Source: Larimichthys crocea (Eukaryota > Chordata > Actinopteri > Sciaenidae). Taken from it: 64,000 nt of DNA. The stretch spans positions 10,989,001 through 11,053,000 of the forward strand of contig NC_040019.1 of the NCBI RefSeq assembly GCF_000972845.2, read 5' to 3'. A program made the position numbers and the translations under genes. Below are positions 1 to 12,300 of this stretch, one piece after another. Each line of letters opens with the position of its first letter. The stretch's first letter is position 1. Under the pieces are notes generated by a model. That model made no database searches. It saw only the letters and a program-made list of their open reading frames with translations, and was not told the DNA's origin.

Positions 1-132
1 TGGTTGACCGCTCATAAAGTAAGACGCTGAAGAGAAGACACGTTTTTTAATTCCTCAAGTTTTCTCTACAGCTCTGCACATACATTTGATTGGTGTATAG
101 AGCGGACGATACAGACATTATGTTTGAATTGG

Positions 133-138
133 TTTATT
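133..138 (-). other. candidate poly(A) signal of brix1
   Basis: AATAAA on the minus strand (TTTATT on plus), about 390 bp past the brix1 stop. The rest of 1-530 is AT-rich with no gene seen and is probably brix1 3' UTR and flank. Whether this signal is used is not known. Confidence 0.35.
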
Positions 139-530
139 TCCATGACATAGAAAACAATTGTAGTCACTCAAAAAGCAATAAACAAGTTTTTCTTTCCTAC
201 ACTTACAGAATATTTTGTTTTTAATCAAAAGGGATGTTACAATGTTGTAGAGCAGAGACCTTTATGTCTATCTGCACAATCCTCCAAAAGGAGGGACCAA
301 AATATATATTGTGTGATTCCACAAATGATGGCAATACACATTAAACCAACATATTTAAGATACTGTCAAATGTGATGATGACGTGTTGCACAAGTCCTTT
401 TGTATCCTAATAAAAAAGCATATATGGACTTGAGACCTGTCTGCATCGTTGCATTACCACGTTTTTTGAGACAATATTGAATCATGGCAGCAGTAAGCCA
501 TTCACACTCAGCTTAATCCAGTCCATTGAG

Positions 531-2841
531 TTACCTGCGTGCCATCCTTTGTCTTTTGAAAGCTTTGTGTTTGTTCTTCTTCACAATTTTGGGCTCAGGC
601 GCTTCTGTCTCAATGTGAACAGGCTTCTCGTCAGCTGGCGTTAGGAAGACATCAGCTGTGACGTCTCGGGACAAATCCTCCTTCGCGTCGACCCTCTTCA
701 GTTTCTGCATTTCCTTCACCATCTGCTTCTCGCGCACCCTGGCTGCCGCCGCCAGTCGGATCTCTCGCCGGTGCTGTGGGTGTGTGACGAGAAAGGCGAT
801 GTGATTAAATTCATTTTAAAAAACGTGATTCAACAACATCACAAGCTTAGAATCTAAAGTAGCGTGCTCTGGATTTACCATGTTAGGAGACAGGAAGGTT
901 GGGTTTTCATAGAGCGTAGGCCCTCCAAAGCTCCCCTGAAAGATCTTGATGAGGTTGAGAACAAAGCGAGGGCCGATCTCCACTAGAGAGGCATCCTCCT
1001 CGATGATCTAAACAGAGATATTAATGCAACAACGGTCAACAAAAGAAAATCTATGAACCGTGAATCCACAACAGAAGATACATCTTATCTAATACTAATG
1101 TAAACATTACCTGATAGTTTCTAAACCATATCCTGTTGTCTGCAATGGTGAATGTAAAGACGTGGTCCACAAAAGGCTGACTCTTAGGGTGGTAGCGTGG
1201 AGTGGAAAATGTCTGCAACAAGAAAATATGAGTACTTCTGTAAATGTAAAAAATCTGAACAATGATCAGTGTTGACACAGTCATGGGATTTCAGTTCTGA
1301 CATGTATCTTGTATGTACACACCTGTGTGAAGAGCTCCTTCAGTAAAGCATAGTGGGGCTCCTGGTCAAATTTCTGTAGAGGGGAAAAAAAAAAAAGTTT
1401 AGTTGATGTTCTGTTCAGCCGTCAACATAAATGCATATTCTAGGCAGTTTGTTAAAGCAGCGCCCATTACTCAGACCATCGACGGGAAATCACACGCCAG
1501 GAGTGGAAAGAGTTTGCAGGCTTTTATTCAAATGCCACAGAGACATGAGTTTATCTTCTTAAGTTGTGTATGTGCTGAATGCAACTGTTGATCAAGCAAT
1601 CAATAGACAATTTTCTGACAGTCTATAGATCAAACAATTAATCCAAATGCCAACCAAGTTCTGTTACCAATTAAAATCTGGTGTCATGTTGAATAAAACA
1701 TAAATAATAATAATTATTATTGATACAATTACTGACAACCTGTGCCAGTGCTACTCACAGGATCGAACGAGAGCAGCGGCCTGGATCCTTTGAGGCAGTT
1801 TCCTGTCATCTTGAGTTCAGCCAGCGTATGAACTGTCACAGAGATGATGAGAATAGAAATCAGTTTTTACCCATGACACATGACATGATGTCATAATACA
1901 CTTCAGGGCTGTAGGAACAGAAGTAACTCACTGTTCTGAACCAGAAACTTTGCAGAAGGTCCATGAGGGCTGTTCGAAATCCTGCGAGACAAGATCATTG
2001 TTTGAATTACCTTAATGATTTTTACACTTATGTTTCGAGAACATAACAAAGATCAAACACTTACCACATGTAGAGATCCTGCTTCTTCTTGGCCTCAAAA
2101 AAGAGGCATTTGTTGCAATTTTTGATCTCACAAACCTGGGAACAAAACACATGTTTAGCTATCCTGTAATGCATATGATTACAAATTAAAAGCGTGTCCA
2201 AATTTTAAGCAACAAACTCACCTCGTTAATGACAAACAACTTGTCCTTTCTGTCCATTTTGGTGTCTGGCAAACAAAAAGAAAATATTTGTTATCATCGC
2301 TAAGCAAAATAAATAATCCAACAAGTGTCTGCAGGTGTATTTGTGTGAAATAACACACATGCATATGAGTGACAGACAGCACTGACCTGCTTTTGAATGA
2401 GGCATCATAGTCCTCAGGTCTTGCATCAAGTGTCTTGTCCTGAAGTTGATGCCTCTTGAGGAGAAGATGAGAACCCTTTCCTTGTTGGTCCATTTCCCCT
2501 GATCAGAAGAATATATATCATGAGATCAAACTCAAACAAGCCCATTATTATGGAGTTAATTATCACACTCCACATAAAGTCAAAGATGCAGGCCGTTTTT
2601 AGAACAAGCATGACATTAAATAGCTTAAAGCAGATTGTCTCCACGGTGTGTTGCTCAACTTCAGTGGCTGAGAACAAGCACGAGCACTTACCAACGAGAC
2701 CGGCGGAGGGATCGTGACTTCATTCTTCCTCTCCTGCTCGGTTTCATCCCGTTCTTCGCCTCCGTCGGCTACAAATTTGACTTTCTTTGCCTTTTTGCCA
2801 ACATGAGCCTGTGCTCCACGTTTCCTCTTGAACGCCGACAT
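531..2841 (-). CDS. brix1: BRIX1, ribosome biogenesis protein Brix homolog (10 coding exons, complete)
   Basis: Nucleolar factor needed for large-subunit (60S) pre-rRNA processing; the Brix domain binds pre-rRNA. Coding exons in transcript order: 2692-2841, 2387-2498, 2222-2265, 2065-2135, 1932-1981, 1759-1832, 1323-1373, 1111-1212, 879-1007, 531-773. They total 1026 nt, or 341 residues, close to the 353 of human BRIX1. All introns are GT..AG and all phases join. The start is the ATG of MSAFKRKRG; a lysine-rich N-terminus precedes the Brix core. Family stretches include GINFRTRHLMQDLR, FVINEVCEMKNCNKC, STPRYHPKSQPFVDHVFTF and GPRFVLNLIKIFQGSFGG. The tail is basic and ends RQRMARR. It lies head-to-head with dnajc21 about 3.5 kb away. 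Assignment is by recognised similarity, not a search. Confidence 0.97.
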
Positions 2842-2892
2842 GTTTGTGAACCAAAACCTCGCGACGAAGCGAGAAGTCAACTCAAAGCTACA

Positions 2893-2898
2893 CACGTG
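2893..2898. promoter_or_regulatory. CACGTG E-box upstream of brix1
   Basis: A perfect CACGTG palindrome 52 bp upstream of the brix1 ATG, in a GC-rich stretch (about 2860-2945) that looks like the brix1 promoter or 5' UTR. Ribosome-biogenesis genes are often MYC targets through this motif; use here is inferred. Confidence 0.4.
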
Positions 2899-2945
2899 CG
2901 GGCGGCGCAGAGGCAGACACGCGGAGAGGCGCGGAGGTGGTACTG

Positions 2946-3766
2946 CAGCTGTTTGTGTAAGTGTTGCATTAGCTCTAAACAGTGTTTGTTTCTCCTTTAC
3001 ACTAGGATGGTGAGGGTGATGTGTGGAGATTGCAATGCAACAGTCAGTCCACTAGTTGCATTTAAATTCTACACGCTGCACCTTTAACTATAACGTATGT
3101 TTACTGTACTATAGTTACGTTGTATGTATCTATCTATCTAGATTATTAAACAAATTAATATATAAATATATATACTGGCCACCTCCTCCCTGTAGCAAAT
3201 ATAAATGAAGGGCAAACCTCTAATGTCACGTTAAATGAAGATCCAACCAAGACGAGAGCAGACTGGAAGGCAGGCTTTGGATTTACATTCTCTGAACAAT
3301 GAGGAAAAAGAAAAGAAAGATTCAGATTTGTATCGGCTTCATCCAGTTTAACGTGTTCATACAGTTTATCCTAATCAAATCAGATTTGATTCGTATAGCC
3401 ACAAAATACATTTGCCTCGGAGGGATGATAAAATGACAATGAATTACAATGAATGTAGCAGTGGAACCTGTGATAGAGATAGAGAGACACACAGATGCAC
3501 AGCGGCAGCAAATCATAAACTAACTATAAACTGTAATGGAGATATGGTAACAATAACTAGAACATTTCTAAAGAAATTTTAAGTGCGCCTGACTCTGGCC
3601 CCGTCGCCCACATACATTATTACTGACACTGCTCAGCAAATTCAGTACTAGAAAATTCCTGCAGAAATTTTGAGACTGACGAGTGGGCTGTTGCTGGGGG
3701 TCTGTATTCAAAAAGCACACCTCAAATCATTTTTAACATGTTTATTTAGACACAGGAGCAGCCAGG
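2946..3766. other. intergenic, no gene seen
   Basis: AT-rich spacer between the brix1 promoter and the minisatellite. It holds a short TATC run near 3125-3140 and fragments resembling interspersed-repeat tails near 3410-3460. No convincing exon or RNA gene was found on either strand. Confidence 0.5.
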
Positions 3767-4432
3767 GCTAACGCGCTAGCAATTAAAATTAGCATGTTAG
3801 CATTAGCATGTTATCCTTAGCATGTTAGCATTACCATGTTAGCGGTGATGCGCTAGCAATTAACATAAGCATGTTAGCAATAGCATGTTAGCATTTGTAT
3901 GTTACTGCTGATGCGCTGGCAACTAACATTAGCATGTTACCATTAACATGTTACTGCTAAGGCACTAGCAATTAACATTAGCATGTTAGCATTAACATGT
4001 TAGCATTAACATGTTAGCATTTGCATGTTAACATTACCATGTTAGCGGTGATGCGCTAGCAAATAACATTAGCATGTTACCATTAGCATGTTACTGCTGA
4101 GACACTAGCAATTAACATTAGCATGTTAGCAATAGTATGTTACTGCTGATGCCCTGGCAATTAACATTAGCATGTTAACATTAACATGTTAATATTACCA
4201 TTGTTAACGCTGATGCGCTAGCTATTAACATTAGCATGTTANNNNNNNNNNNNNNNNNNNNNNNNNNNNNNNNNNNNNNNNNNNNNNNNNNCTAGCAATT
4301 AACATTAGCATGTTAGCATTAACATGTTAACATTAGCATGTTAGCATTAACATGTTAGCATTAGCATGTTACTGCTGATGCGCTAGCAATTAACATTAGC
4401 ATGTTAGCATTAACATGTTAACATTAGCATGT
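3767..4432. repeat. minisatellite array 1 (GCATGTTAGCATTA-type units)
   Basis: Repeats of imperfect units built from GCATGTTAGCATTAACAT and ATGCGCTAGCAATTAACATT. The GATGCGCTAGC piece recurs every few short units, giving a higher-order periodicity. The array is broken by 50 Ns, so its true length is unknown. Confidence 0.9.
4242..4291. other. assembly gap (50 N)
   Basis: Fifty consecutive Ns inside the minisatellite, with array sequence on both sides. The gap most likely reflects a collapsed or unresolved repeat. Confidence 0.98.
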
Positions 4433-4466
4433 ATATATGTCTATGGCATACACAGCAGGGGTGACA

Positions 4467-4490
4467 GACACACACACACACACACACACA
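4467..4490. repeat. CA microsatellite
   Basis: About 12 CA units just past the end of minisatellite array 1. Confidence 0.9.
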
Positions 4491-4736
4491 GTGATCGCGG
4501 AGGACAAACACGAGGAGGGAGACGAGACATTATTTATTACATTATTGCATTATTTTGGGTGATAAATTAATTAAATAGTACGTTTTATTTATATAGCACA
4601 TCTTTACACCGCATGCACTGACCAAAGTGCTTTACAATGTCAAAAATCAAATAAAATATAACATTTTAAAATATAAAATAACAGCAATAATAATAAAATA
4701 ATAATATTAATTCATTAATAAAACCAATTAATAAAA

Positions 4737-4838
4737 TGTGAGGAGCCGTTTGGGAGCCGAAAGAGCCGGCTCCTTATAGTATGCAGAGCCAAAAGAACCG
4801 ACTCTCCAAAAAGAGCCGAAATTCCCATCACTAGTAGC
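4737..4838. mobile_element. hAT-like nonautonomous element fragment
   Basis: Repeated AGAGCCG/GGAGCCG words ending at CCCATCACTAG resemble the ends of short vertebrate hAT-derived elements. I could not pair two terminal repeats, so limits and class are tentative. The preceding stretch, about 4565-4720, is AT-rich and resembles a repeat tail (TTTATATAGCACA, then AAGTGCTTTACAA). Confidence 0.4.
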
Positions 4839-5017
4839 TGTGGGGAGAGAGAGCGAGAGAGACATGTGGAGCATGTGATGGTTGATTGTCATGGATATGA
4901 AAGGGAGAGGGAAGAGATGATGGCAGGGTTGCGGAGGACAGGAGCAGTGGAGAAAAGTGTCAAAAGTATAATAATAGAATGTGTGAAATGTAGAGAACAG
5001 CTGCGTACTCCGCCGTC

Positions 5018-5135
5018 CAGTGTTGCCAGATTGGGCGGTTTTCCGCCCAATTGGGCTACTTTTGTTTACGTCAAGCGGGAAAAAAATACATTGGGCGGCT
5101 GAACAAAAATTGGGCTGCTTTTGTCCATATTAGGC
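5018..5135. mobile_element. transposon remnant with repeated TTGGGC motifs
   Basis: Starts CAGTGTTGCCAGATTGGGC and then repeats TTGGGC with GGGCGG and GCCCAA inversions, as seen at the ends of some short fish DNA transposons. Only one end is recognisable. Family not assigned. Confidence 0.35.
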
Positions 5136-5290
5136 AGCTTTTTAAACAATGTGAAATTAATCAATAAATAAATAAATGACATGAGTTGTATTCAATGAGT
5201 GGCAGCTTGAATTTAAGGTGACGACGTGACGTCAGTTCAGCGACAGCAAAGTCACACAAGTAGTGGCGCTAAAAAACAAACAAAAAAAAG

Positions 5291-5325
5291 TATTCTCACA
5301 TTGTATAATTTACAATGTGAGAATA
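5291..5325. repeat. perfect 15-bp inverted repeat (hairpin)
   Basis: TATTCTCACATTGTA, then the 5-nt loop TAATT, then the exact reverse complement of the first arm. It lies between minisatellite arrays 1 and 2. Its function is unknown; it may be the centre of a transposon remnant. Confidence 0.85.
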
Positions 5326-5560
5326 GCTTTTGCTGTCTTTCAATGTTAACTTTATTGTTATTAACATTATTACAGCTACTTGAAATACTCAAAATACTCG
5401 GTCATTGTACTTAACAATTGAGTCCTGCTGTTGAATTTGAATAAAAATTCTGATTACTTTAGACATTCCAAAAGGGAAATCAATTTGTCTGTCAGCTCAT
5501 TTGCTATAGAAGAAAATATATATATAAAAAAATTGCTGCAGTATTTGTAAGGTCTCTGAC

Positions 5561-5786
5561 GCATTAGCAATTACCATTTTAACATTAGCATGTTAGCACT
5601 GATGCGCTAGCAATTAACATTAGCATGTTGCCATTAGCAATTAGCATTAGCATGTTAATATTAGCATGTTACCATTAATATGTTAGCGCTGATGCGCTAG
5701 CAGTTAGCATTAACATGTTACCATTAGTAATTAGCATGTTAGCATTACCGTGTTAGCAATTAGCATTAGCATGTTAGCATTAACAA
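5561..5786. repeat. minisatellite array 2 (same unit as array 1)
   Basis: The same TTAGCATGTTAGCATTA and GATGCGCTAGC units as the array at 3767-4432, after 1.1 kb of other sequence. The two are probably parts of one array split by insertions. The stretch from 5787 to about 6050 holds no gene that I can support. Confidence 0.88.
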
Positions 5787-6076
5787 GTGTGCTCTTTCAG
5801 GCACACTCAATGACAGTAATAATATGTGTAGTGGACGTCATGCAGGACCACAGCAGCAGCCACGATCCACGAGAACCTGCTGGACGATAGAGCACAGAAA
5901 CTCCAGGGAAGGGAGGAAAATTATAATGGGATATCTTGTTTTAACTGGGTTAATTAAAAGCATTTTTAAAAAGGAAAAGGGAAGTAGTAAAGAAGTAAAG
6001 TCCAGAAGAGGGCAGTGTATGCAACAATAAGGATGCTGACTGCCGTAAAACATCAAAGAAGAACAAGAACAGGAAC

Positions 6077-6086
6077 TCTCGCGAGA
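6077..6086. promoter_or_regulatory. TCTCGCGAGA promoter motif upstream of dnajc21
   Basis: An exact TCTCGCGAGA palindrome about 310 bp upstream of the dnajc21 ATG. This element is known from vertebrate housekeeping promoters, often CpG-rich and TATA-less. No TATA box was seen nearby, and 6077-6396 is taken as dnajc21 promoter and 5' UTR. Confidence 0.55.
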
Positions 6087-6396
6087 TCTGTGCTCCCATC
6101 AACCGGCGGAGAACGTAACGGCAAAACACCGGCTGTCGCCTAGCAGCAGCTCGGTGTCTGCAACCTATATCAGCATATGGACCACAGTTAATAATAACAA
6201 TATGTAACATCCAAAACAACACGACATTGTTGCTGTTACCCGAGAAGTCTCGATCATTTAGGACACAGAACAGAGATGCTGCCTGCCATGCTACACAGTT
6301 AGCCACACGCTAAGGTTAGCATCGACAGCGTGAACGGCGGTGTTTACTGTTTGTTTGTTGTTTGTTGTTTGTTGTTTGTCTTCACGGTGAGCTGAC

Positions 6397-9300
6397 ATGA
6401 TGAAGTGTCACTATGAAATCCTGGGCGTAAAGCGAGAGGCGGGAGACGACGACCTGAAGAAAGCTTATCGTAAACTAGCGTTGAAATGGCATCCGGGTGA
6501 GTTGTCTCTGTCTTCTATACATGTGTCATTGTGAGCACACACGTGTTGTTGGTGTTTGTGAAGTGAATAATAGTCGTTGCTAAGAGTCATTCATTGTCTT
6601 ACATTAAAACCTTATGCACTATTGTAACCTTAATGCAGTGAAAATACAGTGTTTGTCCTCTGTCCTCTGTCTGTCTTTGAAACTAACTTGTCTCATGTCT
6701 ATTCCCCTACAAGAAAGTTGTGCTTTTTTATGTTTTGAACTTATTTGTGCCAGTATATGATGTCACTAAAAGCTGTCCTCTCCCTCTTTCCAGATAAAAA
6801 CTTGGACAACGCCGAGGAGGCGGCGGAGCAGTTCAAGCTGATTCAGGCAGCCTACGATGTCCTGAGTGATCCGCAGGAGAGAGCTTGGTGCGTGCGCATT
6901 GATTAAAACCTGTGCGAAGAGTCGCATCTTTACAGGTTTTTATGCAGAAGCTGTGTTGGTGAAGTGTGTCTTAGGTTGATGCCACTGTTTTTCTTCTGTG
7001 TGGCAGGTATGACAATCACAGGGAGGCTCTGCTGAAAGGAGGACTGAGTGGAGATTACGAAGATGACAGCATCGACCTGCTGCAGTACTTCACGGTCACC
7101 TGCTATTCTGGTTTTGGAGATGACGAGAAGGTTCGTGTGTGTGTGTGTGAGGATTATGTTGCTCAAACCTTCAACCACTGGTCTTTTCTTCAGGTCTTTT
7201 CAGCCAAAGAAACTTCATTCAAACAAGTGTGGAGTTTTATTTTGTAGAGGATGAATCAATAATATTACCATATGATATTTGTTCAACTTAATCCAGTCTC
7301 CCGTTATGTCCTGAAGAGGACAGGGAAATGTTGCTTTCATATTAAGTCATAAACATACATCCACAGTTAGCACAGAGATGTATAACTAACTGATGAATTG
7401 GAATCTAATTGGTCCAGTGTGTAGGATCTAGTGGCACCGTGTGGTGAAGTTGCAGATTGCAACCAAATAAATACTCTTAGGTCTCACCTTCTCCTCCCAA
7501 ACATGTAGAAAAGAAATGTGGCTTCCAAATTCACATTAAAAGCACGCGTCCATATCTAGATCAGTATTTGGTTTGTCTGTTCTGGGCTACTGTACTGAGG
7601 GCCGGCTCTTTCTGTAAATGTAAAGGGCTAATTTTAGGATTCTTACACTCAGGTTATATACACTAATAGAAAAATGCCAGAATACTCCTAGAACACTGGG
7701 CCTGTAAATTTAAAACATCTGCCCCACAACTTGGATGTCTCCTCATTTTAGAGTAACCAAGGAGTGGTGGTGGCTTCATCCCTCGAGATTGTGGGGACAA
7801 ACATTCTTTGTGCATCTCAAAACATTCATCTTTCTCTTTTTTTTTTGTCATCCACTCTCTCTCCCTAGGGCTTTTACACAGTCTACAGGAATCTCTTTGA
7901 GTCCATTGTTAAGGAGGAGATGGAGCACAGCAAGGTGGACGATGAGGAAGAGGAGGAGCAGTTTCCTCCCTTTGGAGACTCACAGAGCGACTATGATACT
8001 GTAAGTCAGCCCCACGTTCCTCAAGATCAGGGGTCGGGAACCTTTTTGGCTGAGAGAGCCGTGAAAGCCACATATTTTAAAATGTATTTCCGTGAGAGCC
8101 ATATAATATTTTTTAACAGTGAATACAAGTAAATGCGTGCATTTTTAAGTAAGACCAACAATTTTAGAGTATAATAAGTCTATGAATTTATTCTTTTTAA
8201 TAACATTGTTATAGCCATGCTAAGCAATAATAAATAAAATACTTCTTGACATTAATGCGACTTCTGGTGCTGCATTGTCCCGATCGTGCACCGATCACCA
8301 TAGCAACCGCTGTGTTTCTGATGCATGCGCACTCACGTACTGCTGAGTGAAATCTCCGCTCGTCAGCTCATAAGCAGTTTCTTTTCCGTGCTGTTCTGTA
8401 TCGTTAAAATGAAACAAAATAACACAAAACACAACTGCTTAGGGTTGCCGACCCCTGCTCAAGATTGTTGATGTAGAAGTTCTTTATGCAATTCATGATT
8501 TAAATAGAAAGCAAACCTTTTTTTTTTTCCTATGACACCTTAACTGAAACAAAACTAAAATATGAATACTGAACCAATAAAGATCTTTAGCAGGCTGGTG
8601 TACTTAGTCTCTGTTTCCATATTACAGGTAGTGCATCTATTTTACGGCTACTGGCAGAGCTTCTGCACTCGTAAAAACTTTGCCTGGAAGGAGGAGTATG
8701 ACACGAGGCAGGCCTCCAACCGCTGGGAGAAGAGAGCCATGGAGAAGGAGAACAAGAAGACCCGAGAGAAAGCTCGAAAGGAGCGCAACGAGCTTGTGCG
8801 ACAACTCGTGGCTTTCGTCCGCAAGCGTGACCGCCGTGTGCAGGCCCACAGGAAGCTGGTGGAGGAGCAGAACGCTGAGAAGGTCAAGAAGGTGGAGGAG
8901 ATGAGGCGGAAGCAGAAGCTCAGCCAGGCCAAGTAAGAAGTGGATGAATAACTGGATAATGTGACATTTATTTTTCACTAATATTTACTCATACTTATTC
9001 TACTATACTGTGTGTCCATCCAAGGCTGGCAGAGGAGTACAAGGAGCAGAGCTGGGCAGCCATGTCGGAGCTTGAGAAGGAGCTGCAGCAGATAGAGGCT
9101 CAGTACGGAGAGGAGTTTGGAGACGCATCAGAGAGTGAAGAAGAAGAGATCAGCGAAGAGGGAGGAGGTCAGTGAGACGCTGTATATAAATTTATGCTTT
9201 CTGCATTAAGGGTATTGTCATATTCACAACTGCTACAACTGAAAAATGTAACTACAGAGATTCGAAAGAACTGCGCTTGCTATTACCAGTGAATGAAACA

Positions 9301-12300
9301 ACAATGACTGCAAATAATTAAACAAGATTTCTCACTGTAACTACACTGGTCCAATGAAATGATGGCCACGAATCATACAAATGTCTTGACATTTGATTCT
9401 CTCTCTCTAATAATAACAATAGTGATACATTGTTTGTATTAAAACACATAACCCTCTACATCATACACAATATAATCAGCTGAAATATAACTACCATGCG
9501 CGCCTCTTGGACCACATGCAGAATAAACGTTACAATACGGCTGCAGGTCTTCTCTCTCTGTCTGTCTGCTCACAGCGTCACAGTTATGCACTCAACTAAA
9601 CTCTGATCATGTGACCAGTCACGCTCCGTATTAAACAATATAACCTTACAAAAAAGGCTCCAAATATTTAATGTAACATTTTAAAGTAGTGCACTTTAAT
9701 GTTTAACATTACTCTTTGAACAAACCTATTTATTACAAATGATCACATCAGCAGTTACACTCAGCAGCCTGTTCATGATGCATCCATCCATCAGTGGGGG
9801 GAATCAAAGACTGAACTGTTAGACCAAACCTATGTCAGGATTCTTGTTAAAGCTTTGCGTTATTTGTTAACAGACCAATGTCAGAACCAACTGTTTGCCC
9901 TCTGAATTAAGACATTGTAAATGTATCTATACGAGCGCATTTATTCATAGTAAACTAAAGTTAATATGTAAGGTTACTTTAATCTTTAAATAATTAATCA
10001 TAAAAGTAATACTTACATTTATTTATTTATCAGGCAAACCAATGTCAGAAGTGTTTTTTCTATCCTTAGGTTACACGAGGTCACGTGTGGGCCTTGAGGT
10101 CCTCGGCAGCATTAGTTGTTTGGCTTTGACTGAGAACAGCAGGTGCCGGTCTATCTCAACACTGTGGTGGCCAGGGTCGAAGGAGCTGAATGTTGCCTTC
10201 TCAGACATAATAGATAGCTGGCCTTTGACGTTTCTTTAACGTAAACAGACAACAGTGTCTCCAGCCTAGAATGTGGTGACGGTAACACTAACATGGGTCA
10301 ATACATTCTCTTTGACTAATTCTGGGCGTATAGTATTTGTGGTGTTATCTTGGGGTTTAAAGTCTGACCACCAGCATGAGTTGGGCAGAATGTGAGACCG
10401 ACTCAGGCACTTCTGATGTACTATGAGAGTGTCTCTAATTCTCCTTGGCCAAGTGTCAATAAATAATACAGCATAAGACATCAGAGGCTCCTGAACACTT
10501 TCTTCCCTCCTGACCTCACCAGTGACCTTTGACTTCAGCAATTTCTCCACAACAAGAAGTTTCCACAGATTTTAATTGATAAGTGTTGCTTAAGTAGAAG
10601 TTGATCGGCATTGAATTGTTGTAATATATTTTATTTATATATATATATATATATATATAGTGTGTGTGTGTAATTTTTTTGTTCAATTCATAAATATTTC
10701 TTCATAGATGCAGACCATCCTGATGGAGAGGAACTGACAATTGACTATTATGATGATCTGTACTGCCCAGCCTGCGATAAATCCTTCAAATCAGATAAAG
10801 CGTGAGTAACCTCCCACACGTTGCACCTACCTGCTGTCTCCTGGTCCAACATGCCAACTCACCTCGCTAAGCTATGAGTCATTTTTGCAAAATGTGTTCG
10901 ACGGTGTCGAGATGCAGTGATCATGACCTCGGATGGATTTGCACAAGCCTCATTGAATTCAGAGAAGAAAAGGGAAAGCAGCATAAAACGGATGTGTACC
11001 GTGGAACATCTGTCAAACACAAGCTGTTCACATAAAATCACAGCTCTGAGTATATGGACATATAAGTATAAATACATACATATAAAGCATTGAAAAGGGT
11101 TCGTCATTTGGTTGTGACTCATCAGATCAGTTGGAAGTCCTAAAGCTTTTGTTTGTGTGGAGTTCTTGTCTTGTTTTTGATAATCCATTATACTGTGGGT
11201 TTAATCCCTTTTACTTCAGGCATTCTGTGGAGATGTGGACATGAGATGTCAATATTTCTTTTCGGTGATAATGTTAAAACTTGTTGGTGATAATCTGTAA
11301 AGGTCACGGCTGTGTCAACTGGTACTTTGTTTCTGTTTTTTTTGTCTCCGCAGTATGAAAAACCATGAAAAATCCAAAAAGCACCGAGAGATGGTAGCGT
11401 TACTGCGGCAACAGCTAGAAGAAGAAGAGGATTCACTTGGTTTGAACCAAGACGGAGAAGAGAGAAGAGGCCAAGAGATGGAGCACGAAGAGGAGGAGGA
11501 GGAGGAAGAGGAGGAGGAAGACAAACCGAGGCAAAAGTATGTCAGAGTGGTTGAGGAGGCATCACAGTTACATATCACCTCTTAGTTATTAGAATTATTA
11601 TTATAGACTTTTCTCTTTCCACGTACACAGGCTGTCCAAAAAGCAGAAGCGAAAAAAGAAGCAGCAGAAAGTAGTACAGGTGAGTAATTCTCTCAGCAAG
11701 TGTGCATGCATTATAGTGTGCTCTTAATGCATCTGGATTGAACCTTTCATAAAAAGCCTGTTCTCCCGCAGAGTGCTCCAGAGGAGGTCGCGGAAGAGGA
11801 GAAACCAACGCTGACCACCTGTGAGGAAAGTGCCCCCGAGAAGTCAGCGGACACTACAGAGCCGGAGAAGCAGGGCGATCTCCCTGCGACAGAAGTCAAG
11901 AGGTCAGCCCAGTTTTCTTTTTCTTTTCCAGATATGTGAAGATTTAGTGTCTGGTTCTCTGGATTTGTTTCAAAGCGAGCGTTTTGGTGTTTTTAAAGTC
12001 TGTGTAAAGGCAATTCCATGTTTTCTTTCGAAACACATTAAACATGTTGGAAAATTAGTTGTTGAAAACATGTGAAACTTTGAACGATATGTTACTGAAA
12101 TATGGAGTTAGAGGTTCAAACTGTTTTCCACCAGTTTTCAGTCCAGGCCTGTCCCTCCGCACAACGGTATAAAAGCCTCAAGTTTATTTCATAAACTTTC
12201 ATAAAATTTTAACTTTACACAGACTTTAATGATGCCACAAATGAATCCTTAAGGATTAAGCAGTAATAATAATCCTTCTGTAGTTGGCTACAGTAGTTCA

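Noticed and set aside
1838..1932. Possible box C/D snoRNA in a brix1 intron
   Set aside because: ATGATGA occurs only on the strand opposite to the host transcript and no paired D box or terminal stem is convincing.
2635..3087. 150-codon plus-strand open frame
   Set aside because: Antisense to brix1 exon 1 and promoter; no known protein features.
8637..8978. Leucine-rich minus-strand open frame
   Set aside because: Antisense of the lysine/glutamate-rich dnajc21 exon 5, which gives leucine runs in the opposite strand.
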